DNA of 64,000 nucleotides from Candidatus Leucobacter sulfamidivorax (GTDB lineage Bacteria; Actinomycetota; Actinomycetes; Actinomycetales; Microbacteriaceae), in assembly GCA_016771945.1 (NCBI GenBank), contig QZLF01000002.1, positions 186,001 through 250,000 of the forward strand, read 5' to 3'. Shown piece after piece: positions 18,743 to 27,086 of the stretch; position 1 is the first letter of the stretch, and every line of letters begins with the position of its first letter. A program made the translations under genes and the position numbers. The notes below the pieces were generated by a model. The model ran no database searches and was not told the origin of the DNA. It saw only the letters and a program-made list of their open reading frames with translations.

Positions 18743-18819
18743 TGGTAGCTGAGGCGGGATTCGAACCCGCGACCTCACGATTATGAGTCGTGCGCTCTCA
18801 CCAACTGAGCTACTCAGCC
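18743..18819 (-). tRNA. tRNA-Met (anticodon CAT), elongator type
   Basis: Full cloverleaf: 5' GGCTGAG pairs with CTCAGCT (one G-U). D-arm AGCTCAGTTGGT, anticodon stem CACGA/TCGTG with loop CTCATAA, T-arm GCGGG-TTCGAAT-CCCGC, and CCA encoded. The anticodon stem lacks the GGG/CCC of initiator tRNA, so this is elongator Met, or tRNA-Ile(CAU) if the C is modified. Confidence 0.95.
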
Positions 18820-18851
18820 ACGGCGTTCCGCAGAGGCGGCGAGAGGATCAG

Positions 18852-18923
<72 letters not shown>

Positions 18924-18962
18924 GTGCCCACCGTGCGGTGGCAACCGTAGAAGACTACCATC

Positions 18963-19445
18963 ATGATCGTGGGTCTGCGAAATCTGATTCTCGGCGTAAT
19001 CGGTTGTGTCCTGGGCCTCTGGATGGGGGCCGGTCGCTGGCTGTTCGGCATCGGCGGTGAGCTCACGATCTGGTACCTGCCGCTCATCGGCGTGCCCTTC
19101 GCGCTGCTGCAACTCTGGACCGTGCGACGCATCCGCATCGCGACCGATCGGGGCCGCCGGGTCGGCCGCGCACCCTACGTCTCCCTCGCGCTCTCCTGGG
19201 CCTGCGCGATCGGCTTCGGTCTCACCGTTCCGGATCTCTCGGGCGGCGAACTGGTGACGATCCTCAGCCTCTTCGGCGGCGATTTCTGGCTCGGCATGTC
19301 GATCGCGCTGTGCAATCCGCTCGGCATCATCGCCTTCGCCACGACGATCGCGGCCCTCGGCTTCGCCGCGGCGGCCGGGCGCGAGCCGCGGCCCGAGGAG
19401 GACGAGGACGAGCCGGGGATGGTACCCCACCCGCTCGAGCGGTGA
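18963..19445 (+). CDS. Four-helix membrane protein, unknown
   Basis: 160 residues from ATG 18963. Hydrophobic segments at ~5-25, ~30-52, ~78-95 and ~110-140 are followed by an acidic tail (PEEDEDEPGM). It starts 39 bases beyond the 5' end of tRNA-Thr, on the other strand. No family recognised. Confidence 0.65.
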   Translation: MIVGLRNLILGVIGCVLGLWMGAGRWLFGIGGELTIWYLPLIGVPFALLQLWTVRRIRIATDRGRRVGRAPYVSLALSWACAIGFGLTVPDLSGGELVTILSLFGGDFWLGMSIALCNPLGIIAFATTIAALGFAAAAGREPRPEEDEDEPGMVPHPLER

Positions 19446-19521
19446 AAGCCCCTCCGCCCGGGTCGTCGAGCGCTGCATAGACTGGCGGCGAGCGCTCTGA
19501 GCGGATACCCGGAGGTGCGAG

Positions 19522-20202
19522 ATGACGAGCGATGCCCCGAGCGGCGCGAAGGACGCGAGGAACGCGCTGCGGATCGGCTGGCCTGCGATCCTCCTGACCG
19601 GCGTGCTGGCGGCGACCGGGTGCGCCGGTGGCGAAACGCCCGAGGAGACGACACCCACGACGTCCGCCCCGGCGCCCACGTCGAGCGCTCCGGCGCCCGA
19701 GCCGAGCGAGGAGCCGCAGGCGATCGTGCTGCCGGACTGCGAGAGGATGAACGCGACGATCACGGGCGAGAGCGACGCCTTCTACGAGCTCCAGGGCGAC
19801 GCCGGCGTCACGGCCCACCGCGGCGCGGTCGACCTGTCGATCTTCGACGACACCGTCGGCCCCTCGGCCCAGGAGGCCATGACGCGGGCCACGCAGGTGG
19901 CCGGCTGCACCTGGCCGGTGCACTCCCACAACATCGTCACGCAGTACGTGGCGCAGATCCCCGCAGAGACGGGCGAGTGGCTGATCGCGGAGCTGCGCGG
20001 CTCGGTCTACGTCGAGTCCACCGCGGGCCCGGCGATCCGCTTCGACCACACGGAGCCCTCTGACAGCCCGTTCATCGTCGCCACCGACATCACCTACCTG
20101 TTCCTCGACGACGTGTGGATCGCGATCGTGGGCAACGGCTCACTCGACTACGCGCAGGGAGCCCTCGACGGGCTCGCCGCGGCGAACCCCGGGCTGCTGT
20201 AG
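19522..20202 (+). CDS. Putative lipoprotein
   Basis: 226 residues from ATG 19522 behind GGAGG. A basic N-terminus, a hydrophobic stretch and Cys34 in AATGCAGG form an imperfect lipobox. A Thr/Pro/Ala/Ser-rich spacer (~38-65) leads to a folded beta-rich domain beginning LPDCERMNATITG. Likely anchored outside the cytoplasmic membrane. The domain resembles actinobacterial extracytoplasmic lipoproteins of unknown function; no ligand can be named. Confidence 0.75.
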   Translation: MTSDAPSGAKDARNALRIGWPAILLTGVLAATGCAGGETPEETTPTTSAPAPTSSAPAPEPSEEPQAIVLPDCERMNATITGESDAFYELQGDAGVTAHRGAVDLSIFDDTVGPSAQEAMTRATQVAGCTWPVHSHNIVTQYVAQIPAETGEWLIAELRGSVYVESTAGPAIRFDHTEPSDSPFIVATDITYLFLDDVWIAIVGNGSLDYAQGALDGLAAANPGLL

Positions 20203-20210
20203 GCAGTGCT

Positions 20211-20237
20211 CGCGCATCTCGACAGGCTCGATGCGCG
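20211..20237. terminator. Possible terminator between convergent genes
   Basis: 8-bp stem (20211-20218 with 20230-20237), 11-base loop, between the lipoprotein stop and the end of the RNA methyltransferase gene. Confidence 0.35.
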
Positions 20238-20254
20238 GATTCGCCGGCCCGCGC

Positions 20255-21580
20255 TCAGCCGCGCACGAACACCGCGAGCGCCTCGAGGTGATGCGTGTGC
20301 GGGAAGAGGTCGAAGGCGCGCAGCGAGTCGAGCTCGTAGCCGAGGCCGATGAGCGTCGCGGTGTCGCGCGCGAGCGCCACCGGATCGCAGGCCACGTAGA
20401 CGAGGTTCGCGGGGGCCAGCTCGCCGAGCAGCGCGCACACCTCGCCGCCGGCTCCCGAGCGGGGCGGATCGAGCACCACCGTGGCGCGACGCAGCCGGTC
20501 CCGCACGGGCCCCGGGGCGGCGGCGAGATCGGCGAGGTGCCGATCCACCCGCGCGGTCACGGCGAGGGCGCCCACGAGCTCGCTCAGGTTCTCGGCTGCG
20601 TCGTCGGTGGCCCCCGGGTCCGCCTCGACCGAGGTCACCTTGAGCGCCGGTCCCGCCGCTTCGCCCATGGCCGCGGCGAGCAGTCCCGCCCCGCCGTAGA
20701 GGTCGAGGTTGGCGGCGCCCGCGTCGAAGCGGCCGCGCTCGTCGAGACCCCGGATCGCGTCGCGCACCGCCTCGAAGAGCACCCGCGGCGCCTCGCGGTG
20801 CACCTGCCAGAATCCGCCGGCACGCACGAGGAACTCGCGCCTGCCCACCGATTCGCGCACCGCCTGGTTCTCGCCGGCGCGGGTGCGCTCGCCCTCCGCA
20901 GTGATGAGCATGCGGGGATCGTCGGCGCTGGGCGCGACGAGGTCGACGGTGTCGACGCCGGGCATCGGCTCGTCGAGCGGGGCGATGTAGCCGATCTGCT
21001 CGTTCGCGAGCGGCAGTGAGGCGACCGGGATCACGCGGCGGCTGCGCGCCGCGTACGGCCCCGCCTGCCCCCTCTCTGAGTCGACGTGGAGGCGCACGCG
21101 GGTGCGCCAGCCGAGGCCGCCCGCCTCGTCGTCGCCGGGCGCGGCCGCGACGACGACACCGGAGCCGTCCGTCGCCCGCGCGATCTGCTCGTCGCCGAGC
21201 CCGCCGAAGCGCCGCAGCGCATCGTCGAGCACCTCCGCCTTCAGCGAGCGCTGCCGCTCGAGCGAGACGTGGCCGAACTCGGCGCCGCCCGCGCGCTCAT
21301 CGGGGTCCCGTTCGAGGGCGGCCTCGGACCAGATGTGGGGGCGCCGATCCGGCGACGCGGCGAGCACCTCGACCGTCGCGGCGCGGGCGAACGACTTCTT
21401 GCGCGCCTCGGTGACGCGGGCGCGCACCCGCTCGCCGGGGATCGCGTCGGCGACGAACACCACCCGGCCGTCGTGGCGGGCCACGCACACGCCGCCGTGG
21501 GCGATGCCGGTGATGTCGAGTTCGATGAGGTCGCCCGGGGCGAGGGTTGCCGGGCGCGCCGGCGCGGGGGTCTCGGTCAT
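20255..21580 (-). CDS. TRAM-domain class I SAM-dependent RNA methyltransferase (TrmA/RlmD type)
   Basis: 441 residues. An N-terminal TRAM domain (GDLIELDITGIAHGGVCVAR) binds RNA. The C-terminal Rossmann domain has the SAM motif NLDLYGGAGLLAAAMG, the VVLDPPRSGAGGEV motif, and nucleophile Cys398 in YVACDPVALARD. It forms 5-methyluridine in tRNA or rRNA. It lacks the N-terminal [4Fe-4S] cysteine cluster of E. coli RlmD, as usual in Actinobacteria. I chose ATG 21580 with GGGAG ten bases upstream; ATG 21589 is an alternative, and the longer frame to 22321 covers the TetR gene in antisense and is not credible. Confidence 0.92.
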   Translation of the reverse strand: MTETPAPARPATLAPGDLIELDITGIAHGGVCVARHDGRVVFVADAIPGERVRARVTEARKKSFARAATVEVLAASPDRRPHIWSEAALERDPDERAGGAEFGHVSLERQRSLKAEVLDDALRRFGGLGDEQIARATDGSGVVVAAAPGDDEAGGLGWRTRVRLHVDSERGQAGPYAARSRRVIPVASLPLANEQIGYIAPLDEPMPGVDTVDLVAPSADDPRMLITAEGERTRAGENQAVRESVGRREFLVRAGGFWQVHREAPRVLFEAVRDAIRGLDERGRFDAGAANLDLYGGAGLLAAAMGEAAGPALKVTSVEADPGATDDAAENLSELVGALAVTARVDRHLADLAAAPGPVRDRLRRATVVLDPPRSGAGGEVCALLGELAPANLVYVACDPVALARDTATLIGLGYELDSLRAFDLFPHTHHLEALAVFVRG

Positions 21581-21700
21581 GCCCGCCATTCTCCCATCCC
21601 GGCGGGCGGTCGCTGCGTGCGCCGGACCGGGCCCTGGCATGGACGCGGCGGGCGCGTGGGAAGGGCGGGCCGGCGCGAGGGCACTGGGTAGGGTGAAGGC

Positions 21701-22288
21701 ATGACGAAGCCGAGGGAGCGCGGACGGCCGAAGGGCGGCTCGGACTCGCGGGGGCGGATCCTCGCCGCGGCGCTCGAAGAGTTCGGCGAGCGCGGCTACG
21801 ACGGCGCCACCATCCGTTCGATCGCGGCGCGCGCCGGGGTCGACTCGGCGCTCGTGCACCACTACTTCGGCACCAAGGCCGACCTCTTCGCGGAGGCGGC
21901 CGACCTGCCGCTGCGCCCCGATGTCGTGGTGCCGATGATCCTGAGCGGTCCCCGCGACGAGGTGGGGGAGCGGATCGTCCGCTACATCCTCGAGGCCTTC
22001 GAACGGGACGAGGTCCGCCGTCGCGGCGTCATGCTGCTGCGCACCGCGGTCGGGGGCAAGATCGGCAGCCCGCTCGTCGTCGGCTTCCTCTCGCGCGAGC
22101 TGCTGCCGCGGGTGGCGAACCGCCTCGACGTGCCCGACGCCGAGCTGCGGGCCGACCTCGTCGCCTCGCAGGTCGCTGGGATGCTCGTGGTGCGCTACGT
22201 GCTGCGGATCCAGCCGATCGCCGACGCCCCGATCGACGAGCTGGTGCGGCGGGTCGGGCCGACGATCCAGCGCTACCTCTTCGACTGA
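21701..22288 (+). CDS. TetR-family transcriptional regulator
   Basis: 195 residues from ATG 21701. The N-terminal helix-turn-helix is clear (RGRILAAALEEFGERGYDGA, TIRSIAARAGVDSALVHHYF). The C-terminal part is an all-helical ligand/dimer domain of the TetR_C type. It lies 55 bases upstream of the ABC exporter genes in the same direction. A 9-bp-arm palindrome over the exporter start codon is a likely binding site, so the protein probably represses the exporter until a transported compound binds. Confidence 0.92.
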   Translation: MTKPRERGRPKGGSDSRGRILAAALEEFGERGYDGATIRSIAARAGVDSALVHHYFGTKADLFAEAADLPLRPDVVVPMILSGPRDEVGERIVRYILEAFERDEVRRRGVMLLRTAVGGKIGSPLVVGFLSRELLPRVANRLDVPDAELRADLVASQVAGMLVVRYVLRIQPIADAPIDELVRRVGPTIQRYLFD

Positions 22289-22308
22289 GTCCCGGCTTCC
22301 ACCGGCCC

Positions 22309-22336
22309 TTGATCGGCGCACCCGAGCGCTATAAAT
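22309..22336 (+). promoter_or_regulatory. Promoter of the ABC exporter
   Basis: -35 TTGATC (22309-22314), 15-base spacer (16 if the -10 is read one base later), -10 TATAAAT (22330-22336). The expected start point is at or just before ATG 22344, giving a leaderless mRNA; no Shine-Dalgarno sequence is present. Confidence 0.6.
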
Positions 22337-22353
22337 TCATCACATGATGAATT
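22334..22353. promoter_or_regulatory. Palindromic operator over the exporter start codon
   Basis: Perfect inverted repeat AATTCATCA-CA-TGATGAATT spanning the end of the -10 box, the predicted start point and the first codons. Position and symmetry fit the binding site of the adjacent TetR protein. Confidence 0.65.
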
Positions 22354-23105
22354 ATTCCCCCGCGCCGAGCGCGAGGCACGCCGCGAGCGGAGCGGATCCC
22401 GCCGTGGCCTGTGTCGGCCTCACGGTGCGGCGCGGGCGCCGCGCGGTGTTCGAGGGGCTGGACCTCGAGATCGCGGCCGGCGAGGTGACGGGCGTGCTCG
22501 GCCCGTCGGGATGCGGCAAGACGACGCTGCTGCGCTCGATCGTCGGCACGCAGGCCGGCGTGGGCGGCGAGGTGCGGGTGCTCGGCCTGCCCGCGGGTGC
22601 GCGGGCGCTGCGCAGAAGAGTCGCCTACGCCACGCAGGCCGCCTCGGTCTACGACGACCTCACGGTCGCGCAGAACCTCGCGTACTTCGCCCGCGTGCTC
22701 GGCGCCCCGCGCGGCGACACGGAGCGCGTGGTGGATCTCGTCGGCCTCGGCCCCCAGGCGGGCCAGCGGGTCGGCTCGCTCTCGGGCGGGCAGCGGAACC
22801 GCGTCTCGCTCGCGGCGGCGCTGCTCGGGGAACCCGAGGTGGTCGTGCTCGACGAGCCGACGGTGGGCCTGGACCCGGTGCTGCGGGCCGAGCTCTGGAC
22901 GCTCTTCGGGCGCCTCGCCCGCGCGGGCGCCGCGCTCATCGTCAGCAGCCACGTCATGGACGAGGCGCTGCGCTGCGATCGCCTGCTCCTGCTGCGCGAG
23001 GGCGAGGTCGTCACCGACACCACGCCGACGGAACTGCTCGCCTCGACCGGCGCGGCCGACCCCGAAGCGGCCTTCCTCGCCGTGATCGGAAGGACGACGC
23101 CATGA
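22344..23105 (+). CDS. ABC exporter ATP-binding protein
   Basis: 253 residues. Walker A GPSGCGKTT, signature LSGGQRNRVSLAAALLG, Walker B VVVLDEPTVGLDP, and switch His in SSHVMDEA. It belongs to the ABC-2/DrrA-like group of drug or small-molecule exporters. Its stop overlaps the permease start (ATGA). Regulated with its own promoter and probably by the upstream TetR protein. ATG 22344 is the first in-frame start downstream of the -10 box. Confidence 0.93.
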   Translation: MMNYSPAPSARHAASGADPAVACVGLTVRRGRRAVFEGLDLEIAAGEVTGVLGPSGCGKTTLLRSIVGTQAGVGGEVRVLGLPAGARALRRRVAYATQAASVYDDLTVAQNLAYFARVLGAPRGDTERVVDLVGLGPQAGQRVGSLSGGQRNRVSLAAALLGEPEVVVLDEPTVGLDPVLRAELWTLFGRLARAGAALIVSSHVMDEALRCDRLLLLREGEVVTDTTPTELLASTGAADPEAAFLAVIGRTTP

Positions 23106-23836
23106 CCGCGATCCGCACCCTCGCGACCGCCGGCCGGGTGCTGCGGCAGCTGCAGCACGACCCGCGCTCCGTGGCGCTCGTGCTCCTCGCCCCGAGCCTG
23201 CTCGTGGGGCTCTTCGCGTGGCTGCTCGACGGGCAGCCGGGGGCGTTCGACCAGTACGGCGGACCGATCCTCGCCCTCTTCCCCTTCATCCTGATGTTCG
23301 TGGTGACCTCGGTGACGACGCTGCGCGAGCGCCGCTCGGGCACCCTCGAGCGGCTGCTCACGACGCCGCTCGGCAAGGGCGACTTCATCGTCGGCTACGC
23401 GATCGCCTTCGGGGCGGTCGCCGTGGTGCAGGCGGTGCTCACCGTCGGATTCGCGGTGCTCGTCTGCGGGCTCGAGGTCGCGGGGCCCGTATGGCAGCTC
23501 GGCTTCGTCGCGGTGCTGAACGCACTGCTCGGCACCGGCCTCGGGCTGCTGGCGAGCGCCTTCGCCCGTACCGAGTTCCAGGCGGTGCAGTTCATGCCGA
23601 TCCTGGTCTTCCCGCAGGTCCTGCTCGGCGGGCTGCTCATGCCGCGGGACCGCATGCCCGAGGTGCTGCAGGCGATCTCGGACTGGCTGCCGCTCAGCTA
23701 CGCGATCAACGCCGTGAACGCGGTGACCTCGGGCGACGAGGGCTGGGCGCTCGGCGGGCCGCTCATCGTGGTCGGCGCGGTGACCGTCGCGGCGCTCGGG
23801 ATCGCCGCGCTCACGCTGCGCCGTCGAACGCCGTAG
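23102..23836 (+). CDS. ABC-2 type exporter permease
   Basis: 244 residues with six hydrophobic segments (~25-45, ~55-75, ~98-125, ~132-155, ~163-185, ~215-237) and the ABC-2 pattern ERRSGTLERLLTTPLGKGDF between helices 2 and 3. It partners the ATPase encoded just upstream and should form a homodimeric exporter channel. The substrate is unknown. Confidence 0.92.
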   Translation: MTAIRTLATAGRVLRQLQHDPRSVALVLLAPSLLVGLFAWLLDGQPGAFDQYGGPILALFPFILMFVVTSVTTLRERRSGTLERLLTTPLGKGDFIVGYAIAFGAVAVVQAVLTVGFAVLVCGLEVAGPVWQLGFVAVLNALLGTGLGLLASAFARTEFQAVQFMPILVFPQVLLGGLLMPRDRMPEVLQAISDWLPLSYAINAVNAVTSGDEGWALGGPLIVVGAVTVAALGIAALTLRRRTP

Positions 23837-24275
23837 GGCGCCCCGGGACAGGGTCTTCTCACGGTCCTGACGCATTCCGAGCGCACCGGCATCACCGGTC
23901 CGCCGCGGAGAACATGGGGCCGCAGGTGCGGGTGCCGCTGGGGAGCACCCGCAACCACTGCCCGAAACTCCGGCGAGAAGCAGAAGTGCCGGTCTTCGCG
24001 ACCCGCACGGGCCGCAGTGCGTCCTTGGCCGGTTCCGCCGCCACGCGGGTACGGCGCCAGAGCCCCGAAGGTCCGTTGCGAAATGCGTTGAAAGGTCAAA
24101 AAATGTGGTGTTCGTCGAACCTCAACATGCTTTTCGACCTTTCGAAGGGCTTTCTCGCGCGTTGCGGGGCCTTCCTGCAGGTGATGTCCTGCGTGCGCAG
24201 AATGACGAAGAATCGACGGTGACCGGACTCCGGCACGGGGAGGCGGATCCGCCGCCTCCGAATAGGCTTGAGCAC
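23837..24275. other. Intergenic region with one long hairpin
   Basis: 439 bases without a supported gene. Frames crossing it lack coding bias, and its middle is less GC-rich than the flanks. It contains an imperfect inverted repeat at 24090-24143. Confidence 0.4.
24090..24143. repeat. Imperfect 54-base inverted repeat
   Basis: Outer arms GAAAGGTC (24090-24097) and GACCTTTC (24136-24143) pair perfectly. Interior pairing continues with a few mismatches to a TTCG-T-CGAA tip. T- and A-rich stretches flank the tip on each side. Could be a structured RNA, a terminator or a small repeat element. Confidence 0.5.
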
Positions 24276-24923
24276 ATGCGCCTGTACCTCGCCTCGACCT
24301 CGCCCGCCCGCCTCTCCGTGCTGCGCGCCGCGGGCATCGAGCCGCTGTGCTTCGCCCCCGAGGTCGACGAGGAGGCCGAGGTCGCCGCGCGGGAGGCCGA
24401 GCACGGCCGCGCCCTCGACGCCCCCGAGCTGACCGAGTACCTCGGACGGCTCAAGGCCGAGGACGTCGTGCGGCGCCACGGGCCCGCCGGCACGGGTGAG
24501 ATCGACGGGCTCGTGCTCGGCGGCGACTCGGCGTTCCTGCTCGGCGGCGAGATCCTGGGCAAACCGCACGTCCCGGAGGTCGCGCTGGCTCGCGCGAAGC
24601 GGCACCGCGGCGAGACCGGGGTGCTGCATTCGGGGCACTGGCTCGTCGACTGCAGCGGCGGCGAGGTGCGGGGGGCCGCGGGCGCGATCGACACCGCGAC
24701 GGTGACGCTCAGCGCCGATCTCGACGACGCCGAGCTCGAGGCCTACGTCGCGACGGGAGAGCCGCTGCAGCTCGCCGGAGGCTTCGCGATCGACGGACTC
24801 GCCGGCGCCTTCATCGAGCGGATCGAGGGGACGCCGAGCTGCGTGATCGGCCTGTCGCTCCCGGCGCTGCGCCGCCTCGTGCGCGAGCTCGGGCACGACT
24901 ACACCGCGCTCTGGAACCGCTGA
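24276..24923 (+). CDS. Maf-like nucleotide pyrophosphatase
   Basis: 215 residues from ATG 24276. LASTSPARLSVLRAAGIEPL at the N-terminus and VLGGDSAFLLGGEILGKP in the middle are the Maf substrate-binding and catalytic motifs. The C-terminal GGFAIDGLAGAFIERIEGTP matches the family closely. Maf enzymes hydrolyse dTTP, UTP or modified nucleoside triphosphates to monophosphates, cleaning the nucleotide pool. Length is normal for the family. An upstream extension in the same frame reads through the non-coding region and is not used. Confidence 0.93.
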   Translation: MRLYLASTSPARLSVLRAAGIEPLCFAPEVDEEAEVAAREAEHGRALDAPELTEYLGRLKAEDVVRRHGPAGTGEIDGLVLGGDSAFLLGGEILGKPHVPEVALARAKRHRGETGVLHSGHWLVDCSGGEVRGAAGAIDTATVTLSADLDDAELEAYVATGEPLQLAGGFAIDGLAGAFIERIEGTPSCVIGLSLPALRRLVRELGHDYTALWNR

Positions 24924-24999
24924 GAACTCCGGCGGACCCGGGCGGGAACGCATCCGCATGTGTCAGGATCGTACCGACAGCGAACCACGAGGAGGACCC

Positions 25000-25350
25000 A
25001 TGTCCGAGTTCCACGACCGCGCCGCAGATGCGAAGTACATGCGGGTCTACAAGCAGGAGACCCCGGACATCACGAAGGCCTTCGCCGAGTTCGACGGCGC
25101 CGTGTTCGCCGCCGAGGGCCGGGAGATCCCGCTGAAGTACCGCGAGCTCATCGCGCTCGGGGTTGCGGTCACCACCCAGTGCCCGTACTGCATCGAGGCC
25201 CACTCGAAGAACGCCGTGAAGGCCGGGGCGAGCGATGCCGAGCTCGCGGAGGCGGCCTGGGTCGCGACCGCGATCCGCGCCGGCGGCGGGCTCACCCACG
25301 GCTGGCTCGGCTTCAAGTTCGGCGAGGAAGCGCGCGGGCACCAGCATTGA
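25000..25350 (+). CDS. AhpD/carboxymuconolactone decarboxylase-family protein
   Basis: 116 residues from ATG 25000 behind GAGGAGG. Cys61-Pro-Tyr-Cys64 with His68 (TTQCPYCIEAHSKNA) is the redox-active CxxC...H motif of AhpD-like proteins, which reduce peroxiredoxins or handle organic peroxides. The stop overlaps the TTG start of the TPP enzyme, so the two are translated together. Confidence 0.9.
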   Translation: MSEFHDRAADAKYMRVYKQETPDITKAFAEFDGAVFAAEGREIPLKYRELIALGVAVTTQCPYCIEAHSKNAVKAGASDAELAEAAWVATAIRAGGGLTHGWLGFKFGEEARGHQH

Positions 25351-27038
25351 ACGCGCAGTCGCCGGAGGGCGGTGACCAGGGGACCATCAGCGTCGCCGAG
25401 TTCGTCGGCGCGGCGCTCGCCCGCCTCGGGCTGCGGCGCTGCTTCGGGCTGGTCGGCTCGGGCAACTTCGAGGTCACGAACGCGATCATCGCCGCGGGGG
25501 TGCCCTACGTCGCCTCCCGCCACGAGGGCGGGGCCGTGACGATGGCCGACGCGTACGCGCGGGTGAGCGGCGAGGTCGGGCTCGTCTCGCTGCATCAGGG
25601 CTGCGGGTACACGAACGCGGCCACCGGCATCGGCGAGGCCGCGAAGAGCCGGACCCCGCTCCTCGTGCTCGCCGCCGAGGCCGCCCGCTCGGCGGTGAAC
25701 TCGAACTTCGCCATGGACCAGTCCGGGCTGGCGCGGAGCGTCGGTGCCCTCGCCGAGCGCGTCTACAGCGCCGGAACCGCGCTCGAGGACGTGGTGCGCG
25801 CCTTCCGCGCCGCGCGCGATCAGCGCCGCACCGTGGTGCTCAACCTCCCGCTCGACATCCAGGCGGACCGGGTCGACGCCCGGCTGCTCGAGCGGATCCC
25901 CGATCCCGGAGCGCTCTCGCCGCGGCCGGCCGGCGACGCCGCGATCCAGCGGCTCGCCGACGCCATCGAGCGTTCGGAGCGGCCGGTCATCGTCGCCGGC
26001 CGGGGTTCGCGCGATGCGGGTCCCGAGCTCCGCGCGCTCGCCGAGCAGTCCGGTGCGCTGCTCGCCACCTCCGCGGTGGTGAAGGGCCTCTTCCGCGGCG
26101 ACCGCTTCGACCTCGGCATCTCCGGGGGCTTCTCGTCGCCCACGACGGCGTCGCTCCTGCAGGGGGCGGATCTGATCCTCGGCTTCGGCTGCGCGCTGAA
26201 CATGTGGACCATGCGCCACGGCGGCCTGATCGGCGAGGGCGCCCTCGTCGCGCAGATCGACCACGAGGCCGAGGCGATCGGGCGCAACCGCCCGGTCGAC
26301 ATCGGGGTGCTGGGCGACACCGCGGCCACGGCCGAGGCCGTCACCCGCGAGCTCGCCGCTCGCGGGAGTGCGGCCGAGCGCTACCGCAGCGACGAGGTCG
26401 CCGAGCGCATAGCGGCCTCGGCGAGATGGGCGGACATCCCCTACGAGAGCATCTCGACGCCGGAGCGGATCGATCCGCGAGACCTGACGCTGCGGCTCGG
26501 CGAGCTGCTGCCGGCCGAGCGGGTGCTCTCGATCGACTCGGGCAACTTCATGGGCTATCCCTCCGCCCTGCTCGACGTGCCCGACGAGCAGGGGTTCTGC
26601 TTCACGCAGGCCTTCCAGGCGATCGGGCTCGGCCTCGCGACGTCGATCGGGGCGGCGTTCGCGCAGCAGAACCGCCTCCCCGTGCTCGGCACGGGCGACG
26701 GCGGCTTCCTCATGGCGATCGCCGAGCTCGAGACGGCCGTGCGCGAGCGGATACCGCTGCTCGTCATCGTGTACAACGACGCCGCCTACGGGGCCGAGGT
26801 GCACCACTTCGGCGAGGGCGGGGCCGAGCTCGGCACGGTCACCTTCCCCGACACCGACATCGCGGCGCTGGCGCGCGGTTTCGGCGCGGAGGGGATCACC
26901 GTGCGCACGGTTCAGGATCTCGACGCCGTGCGCGAGTGGCTCGGTTCCGATCCGGATCGCCCACTCGTGATCGACGCGAAGATCGCCTCCGACGGCGGCG
27001 CCTGGTGGCTGAAGGAGGCCTTCGTCGGGCACACCTGA
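25347..27038 (+). CDS. Thiamine pyrophosphate enzyme (acetolactate synthase-like)
   Basis: 563 residues from TTG 25347, the only start between the frame opening and the conserved N-terminus. The PYR domain contains the cofactor-activating Glu in RHEGGAVTMADAYAR. A central domain (RPVIVAGRGSRDAGPELRAL) and a PP domain with the Mg-TPP motif GDGGFLMAIAELE...VYND follow. The family includes acetolactate synthase, oxalyl-CoA decarboxylase and benzoylformate decarboxylase; no substrate-specific residues settle which. Translational coupling with an AhpD-like protein suggests an accessory decarboxylase or ligase rather than the housekeeping IlvB, and there is no IlvN subunit. Confidence 0.88.
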   Translation: MNAQSPEGGDQGTISVAEFVGAALARLGLRRCFGLVGSGNFEVTNAIIAAGVPYVASRHEGGAVTMADAYARVSGEVGLVSLHQGCGYTNAATGIGEAAKSRTPLLVLAAEAARSAVNSNFAMDQSGLARSVGALAERVYSAGTALEDVVRAFRAARDQRRTVVLNLPLDIQADRVDARLLERIPDPGALSPRPAGDAAIQRLADAIERSERPVIVAGRGSRDAGPELRALAEQSGALLATSAVVKGLFRGDRFDLGISGGFSSPTTASLLQGADLILGFGCALNMWTMRHGGLIGEGALVAQIDHEAEAIGRNRPVDIGVLGDTAATAEAVTRELAARGSAAERYRSDEVAERIAASARWADIPYESISTPERIDPRDLTLRLGELLPAERVLSIDSGNFMGYPSALLDVPDEQGFCFTQAFQAIGLGLATSIGAAFAQQNRLPVLGTGDGGFLMAIAELETAVRERIPLLVIVYNDAAYGAEVHHFGEGGAELGTVTFPDTDIAALARGFGAEGITVRTVQDLDAVREWLGSDPDRPLVIDAKIASDGGAWWLKEAFVGHT

Positions 27039-27044
27039 GCAGGA

Positions 27045-27063
27045 GGCGCCCGGGGAGGGCGCC
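27045..27063. terminator. Weak hairpin between convergent genes
   Basis: 7-bp stem (27045-27051 with 27057-27063), five-base loop, between the TPP enzyme stop and the end of the transglycosylase gene. Confidence 0.35.
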
Positions 27064-27086
27064 GAGCCTGGTCGCGATCGGCCCCG

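Noticed and set aside
18743-18819. Initiator tRNA
   Set aside because: The anticodon stem is CACGA/TCGTG, without the three G-C pairs of initiator tRNA, and the first pair is G-U rather than unpaired C-A.
21581-22321. N-terminal extension of the RNA methyltransferase
   Set aside because: The extension is antisense to the TetR gene and has no domain; the TRAM domain starts right after ATG 21580.
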